Positions 1 to 4,935 of a stretch of DNA of 5,781 bases are shown here, one piece after another; within the stretch, counting starts at the first letter, position 1; each line of letters opens with the position of its first letter. The translations under genes and the position numbers were made by a program. Under the pieces are notes generated by a model that saw only the letters and a list, made by a program, of their open reading frames with translations, was not told the origin of the DNA and ran no database searches. The stretch is taken from NCBI GenBank assembly GCA_029261615.1, contig JAJDAX010000080.1, positions 1 through 5,781 on the forward strand. Reading direction: 5' to 3'. Source of the DNA: Nitrospinaceae bacterium. GTDB lineage: Bacteria > Nitrospinota > Nitrospinia > Nitrospinales > Nitrospinaceae.

Positions 1-49
1 TTTCACAAGTGTGCAAGAGTCGGCATTCGCCTGTAACCGGTAAATCCAT
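1..49 (-). CDS. 5' end of an unidentified gene, cut by the left window edge
   Basis: Sixteen codons are visible, starting with ATG at 49-47 and reading MDLPVTGECRLLHTCE with no stop before the edge. The start is supported by a perfect AGGAGG five bases upstream, a sigma-70-like promoter further up (153-180) and an intervening hairpin with U-tract, all on this strand. The visible N-terminus is not an obvious signal peptide: it lacks a basic start and a hydrophobic run. It contains two cysteines (residues 9 and 15) whose role cannot be judged from so short a piece. I do not recognise the product. The leader architecture suggests the gene is controlled by premature termination, which is an inference. 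Confidence 0.6.
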   Translation of the reverse strand, partial: MDLPVTGECRLLHTCE

Positions 50-54
50 CAAAC

Positions 55-60
55 CCTCCT
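55..60 (-). promoter_or_regulatory. Strong Shine-Dalgarno site of the left-edge gene
   Basis: The minus strand reads AGGAGG, followed by GTTTG and then ATG. This is a full match to the anti-SD complement at a 5-base spacing. It is the main reason for calling a gene at 49 on this strand rather than a plus-strand reading frame here. Confidence 0.7.
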
Positions 61-78
61 GTTATTCTCTATTCAATC

Positions 79-120
79 AAAAAAACAAACGTTGCCAATC
101 CCGCAACGGGACCTGGCAAC
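79..120 (-). terminator. Intrinsic terminator in the leader of the left-edge gene (putative attenuator)
   Basis: On the minus strand GTTGCCA (120-114) pairs with TGGCAAC (97-91), and inside it TCCCG (111-107) pairs with CGGGA (103-99) around a 3-base loop. That gives 12 base pairs with a small internal loop. The U-rich run GTTTG plus seven T follows at once (90-79). The arrangement has polarity: on the plus strand the hairpin is followed by mixed sequence, so it should terminate only minus-strand transcripts. It lies about 26 bases into the predicted transcript and about 20 bases before the ribosome binding site of the downstream gene, as expected for an attenuator. No known riboswitch aptamer was recognised. 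Confidence 0.6.
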
Positions 121-152
121 GGCTTATGTTTTCCATAAAAAGCAGTGCAAGG

Positions 153-180
153 ATTATATACCCTTTTCGGACCTTAGCAA
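153..180 (-). promoter_or_regulatory. Sigma-70-like promoter for the left-edge gene
   Basis: The minus strand has TTGCTA (180-175, 4 of 6 to the -35 consensus), a 16-base spacer and a perfect TATAAT (158-153). Transcription would begin near 146, giving a leader of about 97 bases that includes the terminator hairpin and the AGGAGG site. The co-alignment of promoter, hairpin, SD and ATG on one strand supports the call. Confidence 0.55.
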
Positions 181-436
181 AGCCCCTCCCCTACATTGAG
201 TCCCTGTTTGACCAAGTCGGCACCCCCGGAAAAAAAAGTAAAAAAACTTTGAATCCCCAACCATATTATGGTGATCTAAAAGAGTCAGAGGAGCTTCTGA
301 GAAATTACTCGGGAAGCTGATGTAACAATCAGTATCAGAGATACCCTGTTAGGGGCCTCTTAATAAATCCCGGCGAGATCCGGCAACAGGATGTCACCGG
401 TCTCAAAACTTTAATCAAAACCATTTTTTTATTCCT
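181..436. other. Non-coding intergenic stretch with inverted repeats
   Basis: No reading frame here has a plausible start and ribosome site. Two inverted repeats are visible. At 330-349, CAGTATC faces GATAC-CCTG across a 3-base loop, with a small bulge. At 375-404, GAGATCCGG faces CCGGTCTC across 13 bases, with one bulged base. Both lie upstream of the DUF4399 gene and could be leader stem-loops or operator half-sites. No clear -35/-10 pair for the plus strand was found. Confidence 0.35.
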
Positions 437-443
437 AGGAGGA
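437..443 (+). promoter_or_regulatory. Ribosome binding site of the DUF4399 gene
   Basis: AGGAGGA lies 10 bases before the ATG at 454. It fixes that start, which also gives a clean signal peptide. Confidence 0.8.
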
Positions 444-453
444 AGTATTTGTC

Positions 454-897
454 ATGACAAAACTCTTTATTAAAGCAAGCGTCGTTGCGGTTTCCCTGCT
501 GGTACTGGGACTCTCTTCTGCACAAGCAGGTGGTAATTCCGTCAGCATTACGGAGCCTGCTGATGGCGCTACGGTTTCCAGCCCTGTAAAAGTATGTATG
601 GAAACCCATGGCGTGGCTGTTGAGCCCGCAAAAAAAGGCGTTAATGACGGCAAAGGCCATCACCATCTGCTGGTTGATGTCGACCTGCCGGGTGACCTGA
701 GCAAGCCAATCGGTAAAGACGCTCATCACATCCATATGGGTGACGGTTCGACTTACATCCATATGGGTGACGGTTCGACTTGTAAGGAAATCAAACTGGA
801 TGCTGGCAAACACAAGATCAGCGCCCTGTTTGCAAAAGGCAATCATGTGCCTTACGATCCTGCAATCACCACAACGGTTAACGTCACTGTTAAATAA
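454..897 (+). CDS. Secreted DUF4399-domain protein with an internal 9-residue tandem duplication
   Basis: The product is 147 residues. Residues 1-25 form a signal peptide (Lys-rich start, hydrophobic core, SSAQA then GGNSV), so it should be exported; the mature protein is about 122 residues. It opens with a beta-sandwich-like segment (SITEPADGATVSSPVKV). This is followed by GHHHLLVDVDLP (68-79) and a His-rich HHIHMGDGST (91-100), the pattern I associate with the DUF4399 family, whose function is not established. The histidines could bind metal, but this is inference. Residues 92-100 and 101-109 are a near-perfect repeat (IHMGDGST twice) encoded by an exact 27-bp duplication. Cys48 and Cys110 could form a disulfide after export. 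The gene has its own strong SD and a strong terminator just downstream, so it is probably monocistronic. Confidence 0.85.
   Translation: MTKLFIKASVVAVSLLVLGLSSAQAGGNSVSITEPADGATVSSPVKVCMETHGVAVEPAKKGVNDGKGHHHLLVDVDLPGDLSKPIGKDAHHIHMGDGSTYIHMGDGSTCKEIKLDAGKHKISALFAKGNHVPYDPAITTTVNVTVK
728..781 (+). repeat. Perfect 27-bp tandem duplication inside the DUF4399 gene
   Basis: Bases 728-754 and 755-781 are identical at all 27 positions and abut directly. The unit is nine codons long, so the frame is kept and the peptide IHMGDGST appears twice. The absence of any silent difference between copies suggests a recent event or ongoing slippage or recombination. An assembly artefact is also possible. Confidence 0.95.
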
Positions 898-911
898 ACA
901 CGCTTTATCAG

Positions 912-944
912 AGCCCTCCCTATTACGGGAGGGCTTTTTTTTTT
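912..944 (+). terminator. Intrinsic terminator after the DUF4399 gene
   Basis: AGCCCTCCC (912-920) pairs perfectly with GGGAGGGCT (927-935) across a 6-base loop, followed by a run of ten T (935-944). It lies 15 bases past the stop codon and separates this gene from the protease gene. Confidence 0.93.
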
Positions 945-969
945 GCCTGATCCAACCCCCTGAATTCAG

Positions 970-999
970 TTGTATTCGCCACAGCCCCTCTTATACAAT
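970..999 (+). promoter_or_regulatory. Possible sigma-70-like promoter of the protease-TPR gene
   Basis: TTGTAT (970-975) and TACAAT (994-999, 5 of 6) are separated by 18 bases. The heptamer ATACAAT recurs at 993-999 and 1011-1017, so a second -10-like element is present. The -35 match is poor. The position is sensible: just after the upstream terminator and about 40 bases before the start. Confidence 0.35.
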
Positions 1000-1041
1000 C
1001 AAAAGATTCAATACAATTTTATTGCGGATAAAGGAGACTTG

Positions 1042-2415
1042 ATGAAGCGGGGATTTCATTTAAAAATACGCCGGGCCATCGGGCAATTAATATTCTTTAC
1101 TCTGATCTTCACTCAATGCGTCGGTAATGCGCAGGGATTTGAAGTTAATAAAGGAGCGCTGGCTCTTCTCATCGCCAAAGATGCTGGAGGACAGATCCTC
1201 GGCACGGGAACAGGTTTTGTCGCTGAACCTACTGGATTACTGGTCACCAATTATCATGTCATTCTGGATGCAGAATCTGTAGAAGCCGTTTTTCAAAACG
1301 GGCGACGGGTAAGCGTTCAGGGGGTTAGTGCGCTCAACCGTCGGCAGGACTGGGTTGTCTTGCAATTAGAGAAGGGATTTTATTCAACACTTGAAATTGG
1401 CGACAGTTCCTCCCTGAAAGAATACGATTACACCACGGCCCTGGGATTCCCTTCTCAGGGGGTTCATAAGGAGCAGGGGGGTCTCATTGGCCCACTGGTG
1501 CAGACGCATGGTTTTGTGCTGGGTGTGCACCCTCAGGCTTTGCCAGAGTTTTCCTTCATTTATACCAGCACACCATTTGACCCCGGCTACAGTGGGGGCC
1601 CCTTGCTGGATAAAAACCATAAAGTGGTTGGACTGGCTACTCTGGAAGGCCGGTCGATAAACCTCGCACTTCCTATTGAGTACGTCAAATCACACCTGAA
1701 ACCATCTTCACCCAAAACATTTGCCGCTCTTAAAAAAGAAGACACCGCCTCTTCTGAAGCGCTTTACTACAAAGGCAATTTTGCTCTTTACGCAATGGGC
1801 GACACAGAGAAAGCCATAGAATTGTATGAACAATCCCTGTCAAAGGACTCATCGTTTATTCCGGCACGATACGACCTTGCTGTGGCTTACCGCGGTTTGG
1901 GGCAAACCGACCGGGCTATTGATGAATATGAAAAAATTATCAAAGCTAATCCAAAATTTCCTGAGGCGCTATCAAATCTTGGAGGCCAATATTTTCGAAA
2001 AGGGGAGACTGAAAAAGCCATAGACTATTTCAAACAGGCGTTGAAGGTTTATCCTAACTTTGTTCAAGGGCTGTCCAACCTCGGTGCCGCTTTGAATAAG
2101 GTCCAGCGTTTCAAAGAAGCAATTCCTCATTTAAAACGTGCTACGGATCTCAATCCGGAGTTTGCGATCACTCATTTCAATCTGGGGAATAGCTATTTTG
2201 GGTTGGAGCAGTTGGAAAAAGCCGAACAGGCCTTTAATAATGCGAGAACGCAGGGTGTCGACTTCCTCTCACTGCACTGGAAGCTGCATGCAATTTATAT
2301 GAAGTCTGACCGTAAAAAAGAAGCCATTCGAGAGTTGGAAGCGATCCTTGAAATGGACCCCACGAATCAGGAGGCCATCGAAAAACTGCAATCCCTGAAA
2401 CCACAGGTCCACTAA
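1042..2415 (+). CDS. Exported trypsin-like (S1C/DegP-type) serine protease with C-terminal TPR repeats
   Basis: The product is 457 residues from the ATG at 1042, chosen because AAGGAG sits just upstream (1031-1036). An in-frame ATG at 970 lacks an SD and would bury the signal peptide. Residues 1-30 look like a signal peptide (MKRGFHLKIRR, then a hydrophobic stretch, cleavage near VGNA), so the protein is probably periplasmic. Residues 33-220 are a chymotrypsin-fold protease domain with the full triad: His72 (TNYHVI), Asp103 (RQDWVVL) and Ser184 (GYSGGPLLD). About six TPR units fill 238-441, each with the usual spacing and motifs such as EKAIELYEQSL, DRAIDEYEKII and EKAIDYFKQAL. There is no PDZ domain of the kind DegP/DegQ carry; the TPRs may take over substrate or partner binding (inference). 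The natural substrate is unknown. It is probably transcribed alone, with a terminator upstream and a convergent gene downstream. Confidence 0.88.
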   Translation: MKRGFHLKIRRAIGQLIFFTLIFTQCVGNAQGFEVNKGALALLIAKDAGGQILGTGTGFVAEPTGLLVTNYHVILDAESVEAVFQNGRRVSVQGVSALNRRQDWVVLQLEKGFYSTLEIGDSSSLKEYDYTTALGFPSQGVHKEQGGLIGPLVQTHGFVLGVHPQALPEFSFIYTSTPFDPGYSGGPLLDKNHKVVGLATLEGRSINLALPIEYVKSHLKPSSPKTFAALKKEDTASSEALYYKGNFALYAMGDTEKAIELYEQSLSKDSSFIPARYDLAVAYRGLGQTDRAIDEYEKIIKANPKFPEALSNLGGQYFRKGETEKAIDYFKQALKVYPNFVQGLSNLGAALNKVQRFKEAIPHLKRATDLNPEFAITHFNLGNSYFGLEQLEKAEQAFNNARTQGVDFLSLHWKLHAIYMKSDRKKEAIRELEAILEMDPTNQEAIEKLQSLKPQVH

Positions 2416-2493
2416 AACCTTGAGGGCGCTACGCGCACGGCGAGCAGGGGCCTTGCTGTCGGCTAACGGGAAATATTTTCAGGCGGGTATGAT

Positions 2494-2533
2494 ATTCCCC
2501 CTTCGTGGAAGGGGGAGGCGAAGCCAGAGGAAT
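2494..2533. repeat. Hairpin element of dispersed-repeat (REP-like) appearance
   Basis: CCCCCTTC (2497-2504) pairs with GAAGGGGG (2508-2515) across GTG. A small GGCGAAGCC hairpin (2517-2525) follows, and the unit is bounded by ATTCC (2494-2498) and GGAAT (2529-2533). It lies between two convergent genes, a typical position for short palindromic repeats. No U-tract follows on either strand, so it is not a classical terminator. Whether it is repeated in the genome cannot be seen from one copy. Confidence 0.4.
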
Positions 2534-2567
2534 TTCTAACCGCAGAACAACAGGAAATATAAGGGGG

Positions 2568-3482
2568 TCACATCATGCCGACGGCTTCCGTCACCACATT
2601 GAACACAATGTAAAGGCTCTCATCTGAACACTTGTCCAGCGTATCTTCCTGTGTGTGCCAGTGTGGATAATCAAAATCGATGAGAACTGCCGCTGGAATT
2701 CCGATTCTCAGAAACGGTAAATGGTCATCACGGATCGTGTAACGGGGACGCGGAATGAATTCCCGGTATTTCAACCGATGCGCTGTATCAAACAACAGGT
2801 CAACCAACCAGGGTGCACCTTCATTGGAATACACCTCCTTGTAAACCTTTAGATCCTTATCTGCGATCATATCCAGCACCAAAACACAAAATGGCTTTTC
2901 GTCTTCAACTCTCCGACTGACGCCCTCGGCATAGTGCCGGGATCCTAAAAAATAATTATTGGAAAACTTCACCCCGTAATCTTCCCCATCAAAAAACACG
3001 AGATGGACCGGACGGCGTGGGCGATGGTCTTTGAAATACTCAGCAAGCGCGAGCAAAAGGGCCGTGCCTGAACCTCCATCGTTGGCCCCGACAATTGGGT
3101 TCTTTTGTTTTTCAGGGTCGGAGTCTTCATCTGCAAAACGTCGGGTGTCAAAATGGGCTCCCAGTAAAATAGGGCGGCCTCCCTCAGTCCCTTCAATCTT
3201 CAACTCCAGGTTGAACATAGGGACGACTTGGCCACCTTGGGTCTGGTAGGTGAAGGGAATTTCTTTCACCGCATCTGCGTGTTGCAACCCCACCGTTTTG
3301 ATGTATTGACGCAGGTTTGCATGCGCCGGGCTGCCCGGGGGCCTCGGTCCAAAAGCCACAATATTGCTCAAATGCTTCCAGGCAATTGCCTTAAAATCTT
3401 TTTCCACCGGGGCCTGCTGTGCCGCAACGCCCTGAACGCCAACCAACAGGAACAAAATTACCAACCACAGAATGTTCTTCAT
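2568..3482 (-). CDS. Secreted M28-family zinc enzyme, glutaminyl-peptide cyclotransferase-like
   Basis: The product is 304 residues. Residues 1-21 are a signal peptide (MKNILWLVIL core, VAA then QQAP), so it acts outside the cytoplasm. The M28 fold is marked by GAHFDT (His110, Asp112), GANDGGSG (Asp135), FFDGEDYG (Glu167/Asp168), VLDMIA (Asp204) and HWHTQED (His276), which cover the metal-binding and catalytic positions of the family. The motif RDDHLPFL (251-258) is characteristic of glutaminyl cyclases, which convert N-terminal Gln to pyroglutamate using a single zinc. This favours that activity over a two-zinc aminopeptidase, but the sequence alone does not exclude the latter. The second acidic residue of the usual Glu-Glu pair is Asp168 here. 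The SD is modest (GAGG, 4 bases before ATG). The gene starts 51 bases after the Nudix gene on the same strand, suggesting co-transcription. Confidence 0.82.
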   Translation of the reverse strand: MKNILWLVILFLLVGVQGVAAQQAPVEKDFKAIAWKHLSNIVAFGPRPPGSPAHANLRQYIKTVGLQHADAVKEIPFTYQTQGGQVVPMFNLELKIEGTEGGRPILLGAHFDTRRFADEDSDPEKQKNPIVGANDGGSGTALLLALAEYFKDHRPRRPVHLVFFDGEDYGVKFSNNYFLGSRHYAEGVSRRVEDEKPFCVLVLDMIADKDLKVYKEVYSNEGAPWLVDLLFDTAHRLKYREFIPRPRYTIRDDHLPFLRIGIPAAVLIDFDYPHWHTQEDTLDKCSDESLYIVFNVVTEAVGMM

Positions 3483-3533
3483 AAAACCTCAAAAAGTTCG
3501 ATAATTCATTTTGCTTTATTTTTACAGGCAGAT

Positions 3534-3962
3534 TTAAGGACGCATCGAAAAAGGGTCCTCGCCCTCATATCGAAAACGCCTGTAATCTTCAATTATTCTC
3601 TCATGGTCGAAGACAAGGGGCCCAGGCAGTTCGTCCAGAGAAACAATCTGGCAGGATTTTGCATCGCTTGAGGCCACCGGGGTACCTTCCGCCCTGGCCA
3701 GAAATACCGTGGTGATGTTGTGCTGGCGAGGGTCCCTGTCAGGTTCAGAATACGAATGGAATTGCTGAAGAAGATGAATTTTCAGGCCGGTTTCTTCCAG
3801 GGCTTCACGTATTGCGGCCTTTTCCAGGGATTCTCCATAATCCACAAAACCACCAGGCAAGGCCCAACCATGTGGGGGATTCACTCTTTCTATCAACAAG
3901 ATTCTCCGATCCTCCCACTCAATTATGATATCGACCGTTGGAATCGGGTTTCTAAACGCCAT
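3534..3962 (-). CDS. Nudix hydrolase, ADP-ribose pyrophosphatase-like
   Basis: The product is 142 residues, the usual size for a single-domain Nudix enzyme, with no signal peptide, so cytoplasmic. The Nudix box is complete: Gly38, Glu44, then Arg52-Glu53, Glu56-Glu57 and Gly59, preceded by WALPGGFVDYGES. The glutamates would hold Mg2+ for cleaving a nucleoside diphosphate linked to another moiety. The segment YSEPDRDPRQH (71-81), with a proline about 14 residues after the box, resembles the ADP-ribose pyrophosphatase group, but the substrate cannot be assigned firmly. It ends 51 bases before the secreted M28 enzyme; no terminator is seen between them. The ribosome site is weak (only a TGAG close to the ATG), and no convincing promoter was found upstream on this strand. 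Confidence 0.85.
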   Translation of the reverse strand: MAFRNPIPTVDIIIEWEDRRILLIERVNPPHGWALPGGFVDYGESLEKAAIREALEETGLKIHLLQQFHSYSEPDRDPRQHNITTVFLARAEGTPVASSDAKSCQIVSLDELPGPLVFDHERIIEDYRRFRYEGEDPFSMRP

Positions 3963-4075
3963 AACTCATTATTTTTTAAGGTTTTTTTGATTAATCGCGC
4001 ATGGGGGACCAAAAGTACCTAGCCTTGACTTTAAAGATAACAATAAGTTAACCTACCAGTGGTCATTTTGGACCC

Positions 4076-4106
4076 TAAGGGGGAAAATTTTTCCGGGAAA
4101 CCCTTA
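4076..4106. promoter_or_regulatory. Cluster of nested palindromes upstream of flgM
   Basis: TAAGGG (4076-4081) faces CCCTTA (4101-4106). Inside lie GGAAAA-T-TTTTCC (4082-4094) and the overlapping TTTCC-G-GGAAA (4090-4100). The cluster overlaps the -35 of the possible sigma-28 promoter and sits between divergent genes, so it could be an operator. It is not followed by a U-tract suited to termination. No regulator is identified. Confidence 0.35.
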
Positions 4107-4131
4107 AGTTTGCTTCGAGTTCCTCCGATAT
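4104..4131 (+). promoter_or_regulatory. Possible sigma-28 (FliA) promoter of flgM
   Basis: TTAAGTTT (7 of 8 to the FliA -35 TAAAGTTT) and TCCGATAT (6 of 8 to GCCGATAA) are separated by 12 bases; the usual spacing is 11. In enteric bacteria flgM is partly transcribed by sigma-28, so the biology fits. The extra spacer base lowers confidence. Confidence 0.4.
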
Positions 4132-4163
4132 GGAGTATGTGATACAACCGGGCGGCCGGGCAC

Positions 4164-4192
4164 TTGCCCAAACCGGCAATGCCTTATATAAT
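4164..4192 (+). promoter_or_regulatory. Sigma-70-like promoter of flgM
   Basis: TTGCCC (4164-4169, 4 of 6) is followed by a 17-base spacer and a perfect TATAAT (4187-4192). Transcription would start near 4199, giving a leader of about 65 bases before the flgM ATG. Confidence 0.6.
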
Positions 4193-4264
4193 AGACAAAC
4201 GGTCGGTGGGCCACAACCTGCAAGATTTCAAGACCTCGCTGAGAAACGAGGCAGGTTTATCAAA

Positions 4265-4585
4265 ATGGAAATCCCAAGTAACGAATTCAGAATAAAAAAC
4301 AGAGCGGTTCAGGAAACCCGTGATTCCGGAAAAAAACCGGCCACCGCCAAGGGCGATGCAGCCCCATCAGCATCCGCTGGTAGTGAGCAGATTGCCCTGT
4401 CCTCCAAGGCCAAGGTGATTCAAAAAGCCCATGAGGTGATTCGCAACTCTGCTGACATTCGGACTGAAAAGGTCAATGCGATTAAGGAAAAAATACAAAA
4501 TCAGGAATACCATGTATCCTCAGATGTTCTGGCTGAGGCGGTATTGCAGGAAATCATTTCCGAATCGCAATTCACAGACCTCTAG
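4265..4585 (+). CDS. flgM: FlgM, anti-sigma-28 factor
   Basis: The product is 106 residues from the ATG at 4265, preceded by GAGG and AGG (4248-4255) at usable spacing. The same frame is open back to an ATG at 4130, but that start has no SD and overlaps the predicted promoters. The C-terminal half carries the FlgM signature: LSSKAKVIQKAHEVI, SADIRTEKVNAIKEKI, then a short QNQEYHVSSDVLAEAVLQEI helix-forming stretch. The N-terminal half is polar, Ala/Ser/Lys-rich and probably disordered, as in other FlgM proteins, which helps export through the flagellar basal body. FlgM binds and inhibits sigma-28 until the hook is finished, then is secreted so that late flagellar genes can be expressed. No other flagellar gene is in the window, and a terminator follows, so it appears to be a stand-alone unit. 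Confidence 0.88.
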   Translation: MEIPSNEFRIKNRAVQETRDSGKKPATAKGDAAPSASAGSEQIALSSKAKVIQKAHEVIRNSADIRTEKVNAIKEKIQNQEYHVSSDVLAEAVLQEIISESQFTDL

Positions 4586-4604
4586 ACTAACTAACGGTAT
4601 CCTG

Positions 4605-4635
4605 AAACCAGTCCTGCAAGGGGCTGGTTTTTTTT
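4605..4635 (+). terminator. Intrinsic terminator after flgM
   Basis: AAACCAG (4605-4611) pairs with CTGGTTT (4624-4630). The stem is extended by a T-G wobble and two C-G pairs around a 6-base loop, and an eight-T run ends at 4635. It lies 19 bases after the flgM stop and separates flgM from rpmB. Confidence 0.9.
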
Positions 4636-4725
4636 ATTGGAAAAGAGGCTTTATGGGCTTGTTCCATGGGCCCTTTCTATGATAGATTACCTATCTTTAT
4701 TTACCTGAATAGATGAGGCAACATT

Positions 4726-4935
4726 GTGGCAAAGCGCTGTGAAGTATGTAACAAGGGTCCCATGTTTGGCAACAATGTCAGTCACGCCAACAATCACACC
4801 CGACGTCGGTGGAACCCTAATCTGAAGAAGATGCAAGCGGTCTATCGCGGGAAAGTTCAAACAATCAAGGTCTGTACTCGCTGTATCAAGGCAGGTAAGG
4901 TGAGTAAGGTCCCCATTAAAATCCAGGTTAATTGA
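4726..4935 (+). CDS. rpmB: Ribosomal protein bL28
   Basis: The product is 69 residues, normal for bL28, a component of the large ribosomal subunit. The start is GTG at 4726, set by GATGAGG (4712-4718) seven bases upstream and by the conserved N-terminus [12 protein letters not shown]. The family motifs [16 protein letters not shown] and [21 protein letters not shown] are present. Four cysteines in two CxxC pairs (5/8 and 50/53) make this the zinc-binding C+ form; many bacteria have lost these cysteines. A -10-like TATGAT (4678-4683) is present upstream, but without a good -35. The last eight bases overlap the 3' end of the convergent RelA/SpoT gene, and no terminator is visible in between. 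Confidence 0.96.
   Translation: MAKRCEVCNKGPMFGNNVSHANNHTRRRWNPNLKKMQAVYRGKVQTIKVCTRCIKAGKVSKVPIKIQVN

Noticed and set aside
9..320. Plus-strand reading frame of 103 codons starting at GTG
   Set aside because: No ribosome site, no recognisable protein character, and it overlaps a coherent minus-strand set of promoter, terminator, SD and start codon.
181..420. Known riboswitch in the left intergenic region
   Set aside because: I looked for TPP, cobalamin and cyclic-di-GMP hallmark sequences on both strands and saw none.
415..846. Minus-strand frame opposite the DUF4399 gene
   Set aside because: Shadow of a well-supported gene; its internal repeat is just the 27-bp duplication read in antisense, and it runs through the strong AGGAGG of the real gene.
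970..1041. Upstream in-frame ATG extending the protease by 24 residues
   Set aside because: No SD at 970, it falls in the possible promoter, and the extension would precede a good signal peptide. The ATG at 1042 has AAGGAG.
3228..3671. Plus-strand frame across the M28/Nudix junction
   Set aside because: It covers parts of two well-supported minus-strand genes and has no ribosome site or protein-family features.
4130..4264. N-terminal extension of FlgM from the ATG at 4130
   Set aside because: No SD; the segment contains the TTGCCC/TATAAT promoter and makes FlgM longer than usual. The ATG at 4265 has a suitable SD.
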